DNA from: JADFXI01 sp963784135
GTDB taxonomy: Bacteria; Nitrospirota; Thermodesulfovibrionia; Thermodesulfovibrionales; Dissulfurispiraceae
Direction of reading: 5' to 3'
Assembly: GCA_963784135.1 (NCBI GenBank)
Contig: CAWAQG010000003.1
Span: 186,001 to 250,000 of the forward strand
DNA length: 64,000 nucleotides
Shown: piece by piece, positions 26,074 through 33,987 of the stretch
Layout: every line of letters starts with the position of its first letter
Numbering within the stretch: the stretch's first letter is position 1
Notes under the pieces: model-generated
What the model was told of the DNA's origin: nothing
What the model saw: only the letters and a program-made list of their open reading frames with translations
The model's database searches: none
Translations under genes and position numbers: made by a program

Positions 26074-26676
26074 CTATTGTTTCTTCTTTGCAACCTTGAC
26101 CGACTCTATTACCTCATCCACAAGGCCGTATGCCTTGGCCTCAGCACCGGACATAAAATAATCTCTCTCAGTATCGTCGTGGACCTTCTCAAACGGCTGT
26201 CCGGTATGTTTAGCCATAATATTGTTCAGTGTCTCTTTCATTTTCAAAATCTCTTTGGCCTGGATTTCTATGTCCGTTGCCTGGCCATAAAATCCCGCAG
26301 TAGGCTGATGTATCATAATCCGCGAATGGGGCAGTGCAAAACGCTTGCCCTTTGTGCCGGCGCACAAGAGCAGCGCACCCATGCTCGCGGCCTGGCCGAT
26401 GCAGTAAGTCGCAATATCCGGCTTTACGAACTGCATGGTATCGTACATTGCGAGGCCCGCAGAAACAACACCGCCTGGCGAATTGACATAAATATGGATA
26501 TCTTTCTCAGGGTCTTCAGTCTGTAGAAAAAGGAGCTGCGCAATGACCACATTTGCTACGTTATCATCTATAGGCATCCCGATAAAAATAATCCTGTCCT
26601 TAAGCAGTCTTGAATATATATCATATACCCTCTCGGTCCGCCCGGTCTGTTCAATTACAATTGGAACTATGCTCAT
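26074..26676 (-). CDS. clpP: ATP-dependent Clp protease proteolytic subunit ClpP
   Basis: A 200-residue serine peptidase of normal length. The catalytic Ser is in CIGQAASMGALLL, His in LPHSRIMIHQP and the Asp in DTERDYFMSG. The N-terminal axial loop is IVIEQTGRTERVYDIYSRLLKDRIIFIG. It forms the double-heptamer chamber of ClpXP. The ATG overlaps the tig stop by 4 nt (ATGA). Confidence 0.97.
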   Translation of the reverse strand: MSIVPIVIEQTGRTERVYDIYSRLLKDRIIFIGMPIDDNVANVVIAQLLFLQTEDPEKDIHIYVNSPGGVVSAGLAMYDTMQFVKPDIATYCIGQAASMGALLLCAGTKGKRFALPHSRIMIHQPTAGFYGQATDIEIQAKEILKMKETLNNIMAKHTGQPFEKVHDDTERDYFMSGAEAKAYGLVDEVIESVKVAKKKQ

Positions 26677-27965
26677 TGTATTATTTCTCCTTTTGGCTCC
26701 GCTTCGGCTCCTTTTTCAATTTTAGCTTTTGCAAGCAGCAGTGCAAGTACCTTTCTCTCAAAGAGGGAATGCCGCAACCCCTCCAGCGAGCCGTGTTTAG
26801 TTACATAATATTTTATTATATTTTCAGGAGTAAGACGAAATCTATGCGCCATGCCAGCAATTTCCTCCCTGACTTCATCTTCTGAAACAGCTGTCCCTTC
26901 CTTTTCACCGATCATTTCCATCAAAAGGGTCGCCCTGACATTCTTTTCGGCGGCAGACCTGAATTCTTCAATCAATGCCTCATCGGACCTGTCATCTTTT
27001 CCAGATGCCCGCATTTCGCTTATGATGCCGGCAAGCTCGTGATTAAGCATGCTTTCCGGAATTTCAAACTGGTGGGCGTCAAGCAGCTTGTCGAGAATTT
27101 CCCGCTGCATGGCCTTTTCAGCCTGTCCATTTTTGGCATTTAAAAGATTTTCCCTGACCCTTTCTTTTACCTGCTCCAGGTTCTCAAGCCCTATATCTTT
27201 TGCAAATTCATCATCAAGCGCTGGAAGCGTCTTTTTTTTGATCTCTCTGATCCTGATGACAAAAATCAGTTTTTTACCGGCATAGGGTGATTGCATGCCC
27301 TCAGGAAAAGCGGCTTCAATTTCGAGTTCCTCATCCTTCTTGCCGCCCTGAAGACCGTCAAAAAATTCCTTCGGGTAGGGGCCGCTGCCGACTTTAAGCA
27401 CCACGTCTTTGACCAAAGCGTTGTCCTCCCTGACCGTATAATCAATGGTCACCAGGTCACCTGTCTGTATGGGACCATCTGATGTCTCATAAGTTGCCTT
27501 CTCTTCAGCCAGGTTGCACACAACGGTATCTACTTCCTCATCCTTGATTTCCACAGGGACATTCTTTATCGGTATGTTTTCATATGCAAGATTTTCTATT
27601 TGAGGAATGACTTCTACTGTCAGCGTCATATTAAGATCCGCGTTCCTCTTGTAATCAATAGATTCTTCAACGGCAGGCCGCGAAACCGGTTTTATGTCAG
27701 CCTCCTTGACCGCCTTCAGATAATATTCGGAAACAATCTTTTCCAAAACTTCCGCCTCGACATCCTTGCTGAATTTCTTCTCGACCAGCGTCATCGGGGC
27801 CTTACCCTGCCTGAAACCCGGGAATTTTGCCTTTTTCTGAGCATCAATAAGACCTTTCCTGATTTCCGCCTCAATAGGACCAGCCGGTATTTCTATTTTA
27901 AGCCTTTTTTTGGTTGATGAGATGTCTTCAAGTGCCTTTAACAATGTATAATTCTCCTCCTGCAA
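26673..27965 (-). CDS. tig: trigger factor
   Basis: A 430-residue ribosome-associated chaperone. The N-terminal domain contains the ribosome-docking signature in FPGFRQGKAPMTLVEKKF, followed by an FKBP-type peptidyl-prolyl isomerase domain (GDLVTIDYTVREDN ... FFDGLQGGKKDEELEIEAAFPEG) and a helical C-terminal domain. The family start MxxxLEDISSTKKRLKIEIP and a GGAGGAG site suggest that TTG at 27944 may be the true start rather than TTG at 27965. It leads the tig-clpP-clpX operon behind a TTGACA promoter. Confidence 0.95.
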   Translation of the reverse strand: MQEENYTLLKALEDISSTKKRLKIEIPAGPIEAEIRKGLIDAQKKAKFPGFRQGKAPMTLVEKKFSKDVEAEVLEKIVSEYYLKAVKEADIKPVSRPAVEESIDYKRNADLNMTLTVEVIPQIENLAYENIPIKNVPVEIKDEEVDTVVCNLAEEKATYETSDGPIQTGDLVTIDYTVREDNALVKDVVLKVGSGPYPKEFFDGLQGGKKDEELEIEAAFPEGMQSPYAGKKLIFVIRIREIKKKTLPALDDEFAKDIGLENLEQVKERVRENLLNAKNGQAEKAMQREILDKLLDAHQFEIPESMLNHELAGIISEMRASGKDDRSDEALIEEFRSAAEKNVRATLLMEMIGEKEGTAVSEDEVREEIAGMAHRFRLTPENIIKYYVTKHGSLEGLRHSLFERKVLALLLAKAKIEKGAEAEPKGEIIQ

Positions 27966-27989
27966 TTAGTGCTTGATATGTAACATTTT

Positions 27990-28018
27990 AGTTTAACTTA
28001 ACCCCGGTGCTTTGTCAA
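27990..28018 (-). promoter_or_regulatory. promoter of the tig-clpP-clpX operon
   Basis: Minus-strand TTGACA (28018-28013) and TAAACT (27995-27990) with a 17-nt spacer. No CIRCE-like or sigma-32-like element is visible. Confidence 0.6.
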
Positions 28019-28095
28019 TTTAAGCTGAGTTCCGGGGAAACGTTCTTCTACTATTGCAAGGAAATAAAGGACATCGTTCCGGAGCGGTACCTCTT

Positions 28096-29013
28096 TTACT
28101 TTCCTGTCCCCCGCTCCAAACGTTTGAGTCCCCTTATAAGGGGCACGAAATTGAAATAGCTAACATCCTCTACAGGCAAGGCAAGATTTGTGCCCCAAAC
28201 AACCCATGAGGCATCGTAATTTCGGACTCTCGGGAATCCGAGGGCCTTCAGCACGAAATACATGTTAGCTGCCCTGGTGCCGGTCTGGCAGTATGTAACG
28301 ATCTCTTTCTTCCTGCTGAGTTTGGCATATCTCGCAGCAAGCTCGCTCATAGGCTTTAGCTCCGTCGTGCCGTCAATATAATTTTCCACAAAATCCATGT
28401 TAACGGCGCCGGGTATGTGCCCGCCGCGGAGTGACCTTACGTCGGAGCCCTTGTACTCGGCAGGGGTGCGGACGTCAAGCATAATTACATCAGGATTCTT
28501 CAGATTATTTTTAACATATGAGGTAGTGGCATACTTGCCGCGGTCAGGCCTTGCTATAAAAACAGAAGCCGGCAATTTTTGCTCCACGGTTGAAAGCTCG
28601 CCCTTCCAGCCTTCAATGCCGCCGTTGAGCACATGAAGGCCCTTCATGCCAACGTAGTCGAGCATCCAGTATTCAAGATAGGCGCCTTCGCGGCCTTCGC
28701 CATACAGCACGACCTCCCTGCCGATGTCAAGGCCTTTTTCGCCGAGGATTTTATTCAGTTCGGGTATCGGCAGAAGTATGGCATCAGGTTCTGTTTGAAG
28801 GTCGTCTACCGGAATATTGATGGCCCCCGGGATATGGCTTTCAAGATAGAAAACCCTTGCCCTGACATCCACCAGGATGAAATGCCCGCTATTTTGGGCA
28901 ATCCATTGTTCATTTACGAGAGGCTCGTTGACAGTGATACCCGAAGCAAAGCCTGTTGCGCAGCCGAGGAGCAAAACTCCTATAATAGCAAAAAAAACTT
29001 TCACCGCTTTCAT
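28096..29013 (-). CDS. exported tandem-rhodanese thiosulfate/3-mercaptopyruvate sulfurtransferase
   Basis: A 305-residue protein with an N-terminal export signal (MKAVKVFFAIIGVLLLGCATGFASG; the LLGC could be a lipobox) and two rhodanese domains. The first (about 30-150) has lost the active Cys (VVLYGEGREGAYLE); the second (about 165-285) keeps the loop IVTYCQTGTRAAN with the sulfur-carrying Cys. That arrangement is normal for the SseA/rhodanese type. It should move sulfane sulfur in the periplasm or at the membrane. The ATG overlaps the stop of the small four-Cys gene, and the YeiH gene is upstream, so the three form a sulfur-related operon. Confidence 0.93.
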   Translation of the reverse strand: MKAVKVFFAIIGVLLLGCATGFASGITVNEPLVNEQWIAQNSGHFILVDVRARVFYLESHIPGAINIPVDDLQTEPDAILLPIPELNKILGEKGLDIGREVVLYGEGREGAYLEYWMLDYVGMKGLHVLNGGIEGWKGELSTVEQKLPASVFIARPDRGKYATTSYVKNNLKNPDVIMLDVRTPAEYKGSDVRSLRGGHIPGAVNMDFVENYIDGTTELKPMSELAARYAKLSRKKEIVTYCQTGTRAANMYFVLKALGFPRVRNYDASWVVWGTNLALPVEDVSYFNFVPLIRGLKRLERGTGK

Positions 29014-29222
29014 TTATTATCCCCTTCCCCCAAGTTATCTGCCTGAACAAAAAATGCGCAGTCATAGCGTGATGATACAAACAACTCGAGACGATCGCAT
29101 ATGCCGGAATCCGCCCTCACTGATGAATAGGCAGAACTCAGGGAGTTCAATCCTGGAAAGGCTGTTTCGATCATAGCGGGATTGTTCTGGAAGAACCTGC
29201 AGTCAATGCATTTGGCTCTCAT
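29010..29222 (-). CDS. small four-cysteine (C-x2-C ... C ... C) protein
   Basis: A 70-residue protein with cysteines in KCIDCRFF, SGICDRLE and YDCAFF. The pattern CxxCxFF - xxxGxC-R - DxCxxF resembles a widespread small zinc- or Fe-S-binding family, but I cannot name the function. GGAGG lies 5 nt before the ATG, and the gene overlaps the rhodanese start (ATGA), so it is translated. Between it and the YeiH gene lies a strong hairpin. Confidence 0.7.
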   Translation of the reverse strand: MRAKCIDCRFFQNNPAMIETAFPGLNSLSSAYSSVRADSGICDRLELFVSSRYDCAFFVQADNLGEGDNK

Positions 29223-29241
29223 ATCAGCCTCCTGAACTCCA

Positions 29242-29273
29242 GGGGTAAAGCCGGGATGCCCCGGCCTTACCCC
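29242..29273 (-). other. strong intercistronic hairpin between the YeiH gene and the four-Cys gene
   Basis: GGGGTAA-A-GCCGGG and CCCGGC-C-TTACCCC pair over 14 positions with one mismatch and a 3-4 nt loop. No T-run follows on the minus strand, so it is more likely an mRNA-stabilising or processing hairpin than a terminator. Confidence 0.6.
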
Positions 29274-29282
29274 TTAGGTATC

Positions 29283-30707
29283 TTATTTGCCGAGGGTCAT
29301 CCAATAATTGCCGAACACATAAACGGAAAGAAGAAAGCCCAGCGTTACATTTACCAGAACCCCAACGGTGAATGAGATGAAAGGTTTCGCTCCGGCGGAC
29401 TTGAGTTCCTTAAAGCGCGTCGTAAGCCCGATGCTCATGAAGCAGAAAATAAAGGCCCACGTGCGAAGCCCGGCAATAGGCCCAAAAACACCCGGTTTAA
29501 AGACCTTATTGAAGTCCGCGGCCGAATAGCCGGCTGCTATAATGGTCATAAGCAGCGACGCCAGGAAAAATCCCAACACAAATTTCGGGAACCTCCACCA
29601 TATCTCCATGGCGCTCGGCCTTACCCCGCACTCCTCTTTCTCCCATTTCAGGCAGGCGATCAGGGCAAAGACAAATGACCAGATGCCTATCCAGATGTCC
29701 CTTCCAATGACCTTCATTAACGTAAAGCCCTGAATGGCAGCATCCTCATTGCCTGCCATTTTCCCATAGGCGCTGGCAGCGGCAAAACCTGCGGCATCGG
29801 CAAACTCTGATGTCCCCACCCATGCTCCGGCTACCCCAGGGTGAAGATTAAGCATCTTTGACACAAACGGGATAAAGAAAACCATGATTATGGCCCAGAT
29901 AACTACGAGGGTAACCGAGGTATACAAATGCTCCTTTTTGGCCCCAACCGCGCTTGCGATGGCCATGGAGCCGGATATGCCGCATACGGCGCCTCCTGTG
30001 CCGATTACCGCTCCAAGCCGCTTATCAAGTCCGAAGATCTTAGTTGCCGTAAAGTAAATTGTCAGGCAAGTCGTAAGAGATATCAGCGTTGCCTGAAAGA
30101 GAGCAACCGGTCCGGCTGATACCACAAGGTTTAGTGGAAATGTTGCGCCGAGAAGGACAATGCCTGTCTTGATGTAGTATTCCACCCTGAAGCCGGAATC
30201 CATCCATTTGGGAAATGGAAGAACGTTTGCTATTACAAGGCCTATCAAAAGGGCCGCAAAAGGGGGCTCCAGCATCCACCTGCCCGCGTCCTTCCATCCG
30301 GCAATCAGGAAAGCTAATATTGACAGGATATAGAGAATGGTGAAAGCTGGAATAAACTCCGAAGTTTTTATGCGCATTATCTTTGTCGTAATGCTGAATA
30401 TGACCAGCCAGAACAGAAATTGTATGCAGTAGAGACCTGCGTTATTTGAGAAGTGGTCAACCACCTTGCCGAAAGAATCGGGGGTCCATTTCAAACCGCC
30501 CGGATTGATTGCAAGCGATTTTGCAAATGCCGAGCCGTTCAAAAAAGCGACAAGACATAGCAGCGCAATGCCAAAGCCGACGTAGATGGCCCACCAATCT
30601 TCTTTTAAATATAATTCTTTCCAGCCCGTTAACACAGGTTTTTGCGACGCTTCATCAGCGCATTGCTTTGTCTCGCAAGATGCTGCTCCAGGCTTTTCAT
30701 TACCCAT
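29283..30707 (-). CDS. YeiH family putative sulfate/sulfonate exporter
   Basis: A 474-residue integral membrane protein of the YeiH (Cons_hypoth698, putative sulfate exporter) family, longer than the common 330-350 residues because of an N-terminal extension with two extra hydrophobic stretches. Family signatures include VGTSEFADAAGFAAASAYG, GAVIGTGGAVCGISGSMAIASAVGA and PKFVLGFFLASLL. About eleven helices. Members are linked genetically to sulfonate or sulfate handling; transport direction and substrate are not proven. AAGGAGG precedes the ATG and a TTGACA promoter lies upstream. Downstream genes encode a four-Cys protein and a rhodanese. Confidence 0.9.
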   Translation of the reverse strand: MGNEKPGAASCETKQCADEASQKPVLTGWKELYLKEDWWAIYVGFGIALLCLVAFLNGSAFAKSLAINPGGLKWTPDSFGKVVDHFSNNAGLYCIQFLFWLVIFSITTKIMRIKTSEFIPAFTILYILSILAFLIAGWKDAGRWMLEPPFAALLIGLVIANVLPFPKWMDSGFRVEYYIKTGIVLLGATFPLNLVVSAGPVALFQATLISLTTCLTIYFTATKIFGLDKRLGAVIGTGGAVCGISGSMAIASAVGAKKEHLYTSVTLVVIWAIIMVFFIPFVSKMLNLHPGVAGAWVGTSEFADAAGFAAASAYGKMAGNEDAAIQGFTLMKVIGRDIWIGIWSFVFALIACLKWEKEECGVRPSAMEIWWRFPKFVLGFFLASLLMTIIAAGYSAADFNKVFKPGVFGPIAGLRTWAFIFCFMSIGLTTRFKELKSAGAKPFISFTVGVLVNVTLGFLLSVYVFGNYWMTLGK

Positions 30708-30781
30708 TATTTTCCTCCTTTTTTTGTATCATCCTGACAGTACTCGCTTCTCTGAATTCAAAAAAAGTTCTCGTTAGATTA

Positions 30782-30810
30782 AAGGTATCCGAAAATCAAA
30801 AAATTGTCAA
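30782..30810 (-). promoter_or_regulatory. promoter of the YeiH operon
   Basis: Minus-strand TTGACA (30810-30805), 17 nt, TACCTT (30787-30782). The leader is about 65 nt. Confidence 0.5.
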
Positions 30811-30930
30811 CAATTGAGTACTCTGACTTTGACACTGAGGAATTAATTTCACTTTATGCTTAAAACTGCACCATCCCTAAGTTGAAGAACGGCCTCGAAT
30901 GCAACCGCATTTATGACTTAGAGTAGAGCA

Positions 30931-31298
30931 CTAAGCAACGAGGGCAAAATATTTGTTGCATTTGGTGCATTGATATTGCTTATCATTACGGACCTCTACC
31001 GCAAAGTCTCTGAAGCCAAAGTGCTTAATGACTGATGCGATATGCCTGCGTTTTAAACAGGTGTCTGCATAAATGCGACACACATGCTCTTTGGGTATGC
31101 ATACAACTTTACCGCGCGGAAATGCGTAATAGGGCCATACTTTGAATGAATGCTCCGTAGATGTCCCCGGATGAAGGGCCTTCCAGAACGTATAGTGGTC
31201 CCCATACTGAATTGCATCACCAACAGCCTTTCCCTCTTTTACCGGTACTGAATCCATAATAATTTCTTTGCCGATAAAAAAAATATACCTACCTTCAT
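30931..31298 (-). CDS. small zinc-ribbon hypothetical protein with a frameshift in a U8 tract
   Basis: The open frame from 31257 encodes 108 residues ending in a zinc-knuckle-like CTKCNKYF. The only good ribosome-binding site in the area (AAGGAGG at 31313-31307, 8 nt spacing) serves an ATG at 31298 in a different frame. Adding one U to the eight-U tract (31283-31276) joins them: MKVGIFFFIGKEIIMDSVPV, then KEGKAVGDAIQYGDHYTFW. That N-terminus looks like a family I recall only as uncharacterised (FF...DSVPVEEG..YGD...H..YW, PRG.V...). Function unknown. The shift may be slippage, decay or a sequencing error. No partner gene is close. Confidence 0.6.
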
Positions 31299-31797
31299 AT
31301 ATATTCCTCCTTAAGTGGCATCTCTGAGTCCGGCTCCGCTAACAATGTATAGGTATCACTTTATTACATGGTACACTTTAGTGCTTGAGAGTCTGCCAAG
31401 TTATTTGTGGACAGACCTTTAGATTTTTATAGCAAAAAATACGCCTGATTAAACGACAAGAAAATAGTCTCATAAAAAATATTTTGCATTATCATTGATA
31501 GGATTGGAACTGCGAAGCAATCTTTAGGAATCAACTGCTTACATACTGCGAAATAACTTCGCTTCTCTGGTAATTACAGTTTTTGAGATTTAGGAGGGAG
31601 TGTTAGATGGTCATCTTCATGAAAACATTTGGGCAACCATTGTAAACTAATGTTTACAATGGTTGCCTATTCAATAATGAAGAGACAAATAATCAGTGAG
31701 TTGAACAACATGGACAGGATGTCGCCCTAAGTAGCATTAGCAACAAAAGTTGCACCCCTGCCTATAAAATGATTAGCCTCTTGATAACTATGCATTA
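31299..31797. other. gene-poor strip with a perfect palindrome and a 12-codon start-stop unit
   Basis: About 500 bp, visibly AT-rich relative to its surroundings. On the plus strand AGGAGGG (31592-31598) precedes an ATG at 31607 that opens a 12-codon frame (MVIFMKTFGQPL) ending inside the palindrome at 31632-31667. I see no other supported gene. The strip may be a remnant of transferred DNA. Confidence 0.4.
31632..31667. repeat. perfect 16-bp inverted repeat with 4-nt loop
   Basis: GGCAACCATTGTAAAC, then TAAT, then its exact complement. No T-tract follows on either strand. Confidence 0.8.
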
Positions 31798-31965
31798 TCA
31801 GTCTGTTGCAGTTTGCGCCGTCGCAGGAACATTATTAAAATTCACACAAGACTCGAAACTGTCTTTAAAACATTGTTGCTCCAGCTCGATGATGCTGGGA
31901 GTATAAGGAAAATCACATGCGCTGCAATAACCTACATAAGCCTCTTTGAAAAAAGGACAGGCCAT
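31798..31965 (-). CDS. small Cys-rich protein (55 residues)
   Basis: A 55-codon frame starting MACPFFKEAYVGYCSACDF and containing PSIIELEQQCF and SFESCVNF, with five cysteines. GGAGG lies 6 nt before the ATG. The Cys spacing (C3, CSAC, QQC, ESC) is like small cysteine-rich proteins common in Nitrospirota and deltaproteobacteria that begin MAC-x-FFKE, but I can name no function; metal or Fe-S binding is likely. It lies in the accessory strip between the YeiH and hydrogenase operons. Confidence 0.65.
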   Translation of the reverse strand: MACPFFKEAYVGYCSACDFPYTPSIIELEQQCFKDSFESCVNFNNVPATAQTATD

Positions 31966-31991
31966 CTTACACCTCCAAACTATTTATTATT

Positions 31992-32312
31992 TTATCGTAC
32001 AAGTTCATAAACCTCACCACGCTCAGCTCTTATACCTCTTACTTTTTTGTCTTTTTCTGAATTTTGATAAATAATATCCCTGACCATATCCAGTATTTTT
32101 TCTTTGTCATTAGAACTCATACCGGCGATTTCGGAACAGAGACGAAACCCTTCTCCTGTAAAAAAGTCTATGCAGTTTGATCTTTCTTCATCAATCCACA
32201 AATCTTCCAGTGACTGTAATAATATTGCTTCTGCAAGTCCTTTAATCTGTGCATGTGGCGTTTTCTTATTAACGGTTTTAACAGTCCTATCAGTTTTAAG
32301 ATTATTTATCAC
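31992..32312 (-). CDS. hypothetical protein, alpha-helical
   Basis: A 106-residue charged, mostly helical protein (HAQIKGLAEAILLQSLEDLW ... GMSSNDKEKILDMVRDIIYQ) with two cysteines. It begins at a GTG with AAAGGA about 9 nt upstream. I do not recognise a family. It lies 26 bp upstream of the small Cys-rich protein on the same strand and may form a unit with it. Base composition is more AT-rich than the operons on either side, compatible with acquisition. Confidence 0.5.
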   Translation of the reverse strand: MINNLKTDRTVKTVNKKTPHAQIKGLAEAILLQSLEDLWIDEERSNCIDFFTGEGFRLCSEIAGMSSNDKEKILDMVRDIIYQNSEKDKKVRGIRAERGEVYELVR

Positions 32313-32649
32313 GGCATTGTTCCTTTTAAATGATTAAATTTCTTAATTGTCTGGAAGACATTTTATTAATGCATTCGGCATGCCATCTTGTAATAGACAA
32401 CCATTTGTCTTTGAAATCAAGAGAGCGCAGTATCTTTTGGTCAGACAAGTGATCGGAGAGGGGTGTTAACAAAGTTGTCAGGAAATTGTGAAGAAACATA
32501 ATTCGAGCCGACAATTCAATATGTTGGTTAGTCTGTAATAAATGTGTCAGATGTTAAAAAAGTTTCAGGGGTAGCTATGAGGCAAGCAGCGAAAAGCCTG
32601 CAGACACGGAAAGGATGTCTTAGCATCTTTCGGGAACAGCAATTATCAC
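32313..32649. other. 337-bp gap downstream of the hydrogenase operon
   Basis: No supported gene. An open frame on the minus strand at 32326-32514 has no ribosome-binding site and no recognisable protein pattern. No clear terminator for the hydrogenase operon is visible. Confidence 0.35.
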
Positions 32650-33987
32650 TTAGTATGCTGCACGGTTAATGAATTCCACATTCAGCATATGCGTTGAACA
32701 GGAGATGCACGGGTCGTATGCCCTGACCAGCATCTCAAGGCCAAGCGTTATTTCGTCATCAGTTCGGGTAATAATTTCCGGAACAAGTTTCTCCATATCA
32801 CGCTCAATATTGTTGAGGTTCTGGTTTGTCGGTATAATACAGTTGGCATTTATTATGACCCCCTTCTCATCTATATCGTAGTGGTGGAATAGCACACCTC
32901 GCGGCACTTCCACAGCGCCCACCCCGCTGCCGGCCTTTACCGGTATCCTCGATTGTTCATTCAACCCGACAAGCATCGTTTCATCGTAATTAACACCTGT
33001 GTTTTTAAGGAATTCCAATATCCCGATAGCTTCTTCAAGGCAGTGTACCGATTCAACAAGCTGTGCTGCTGTATTCAGATAAGGATTAATGCACTTGGGC
33101 TTGAGGCCAATGGCGGCAGCAACATTCCTGGCTTTGGGATGGAGCTTTTCATAATTCAGGTTAAATCGCGCAAGGGAGCCCACTGCATATGAACTGCGGC
33201 TAAGCCTGGTATGCTTTGCAGAAGAGTGGGCCACGATAAATTCATTGGTGGCCTTCTTATAATCCCGCTTGTTCATTCTGACGCCGTCCGTTGAGCCGAT
33301 ATCTCCCATAAGGAGCGGGTATTCTCCGTTATCACCGACCAGGGCAACATACTCGGTGTCCCTTTCAAAATCCGGGAATTTCAGCGAGGCCGCCAACTCG
33401 ACCGTAGCATTAATGTCCGGCCGCATTCCCCGCAGCAGGTTAAGCATTTCATCGAGATCACGTTCTCCGGGCAGTTTGGTAAAGCCGCCCACTATGGCGG
33501 ATATGGGATGGACATGGCGGCCCACCAGTATGGTACAAACTTCATTGCAGGTCTTCTTCATCCTCAAAGCCCTGAGGACAACCTTTGAATGACTGTCAAT
33601 CAGCGGTACAAAACTTTTTACACCCAGCAGATCCGGCGCTGCAAGGAGATAAATATGCAGAATGTGGCTGTCGAGCATCTCTAAATGCAGCAGCAGTTTT
33701 CTCAGCCTGACCGTCTGGTCCGACGGGCTAATCCCCAACGCATCCTCGGCAGCCTGGATAGACGCCAGCGTGTGACCGCAGGAGCAGATACCGCAAATCC
33801 TTGACGTAATGTGCTGGGCTTCAAAAACTGAACGTCCCCTGAGTATGCCTTCGAAAAAACGCGGCGCTTCAACAATATCCAGGCGGCAGGTCTCCAGTTT
33901 TCCTTCTTTCACATTGACCACGATATTGCCGTGTCCCTCGACGCGCGTCAGATATTCCACATTGATGGTAACGTTACGCTCATTCAT
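32650..33987 (-). CDS. hydA: group 3b [NiFe] hydrogenase (sulfhydrogenase) large/alpha subunit
   Basis: A 445-residue NiFe catalytic subunit. The N-terminal nickel motif RICGICSCGHTLAS (Cys65, Cys68) and the C-terminal DPCISCSTHMLNVEF motif supply four Ni-Fe cysteines. After the His of that motif 12 residues (ending INRAAY) remain, the tail removed by a maturation endopeptidase. It resembles the alpha subunit of the soluble NADP-reducing bidirectional hydrogenases of Pyrococcus and many anaerobes, which produce or use H2 and can reduce sulfur in vitro. It is the fourth gene of the operon and overlaps the small subunit by 8 nt. No hyp genes or protease are in the window. Confidence 0.95.
   Translation of the reverse strand: MNERNVTINVEYLTRVEGHGNIVVNVKEGKLETCRLDIVEAPRFFEGILRGRSVFEAQHITSRICGICSCGHTLASIQAAEDALGISPSDQTVRLRKLLLHLEMLDSHILHIYLLAAPDLLGVKSFVPLIDSHSKVVLRALRMKKTCNEVCTILVGRHVHPISAIVGGFTKLPGERDLDEMLNLLRGMRPDINATVELAASLKFPDFERDTEYVALVGDNGEYPLLMGDIGSTDGVRMNKRDYKKATNEFIVAHSSAKHTRLSRSSYAVGSLARFNLNYEKLHPKARNVAAAIGLKPKCINPYLNTAAQLVESVHCLEEAIGILEFLKNTGVNYDETMLVGLNEQSRIPVKAGSGVGAVEVPRGVLFHHYDIDEKGVIINANCIIPTNQNLNNIERDMEKLVPEIITRTDDEITLGLEMLVRAYDPCISCSTHMLNVEFINRAAY

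Noticed and set aside
32326..32514. 62-residue minus-strand frame upstream of the helical hypothetical gene
   Set aside because: No ribosome-binding site, TTG start, no recognisable sequence.
30708..32649. Possible CRISPR array or phage remnant in the gene-poor strip
   Set aside because: No regularly spaced repeats; the only repeat is a single palindrome, and no phage or cas gene is recognisable.
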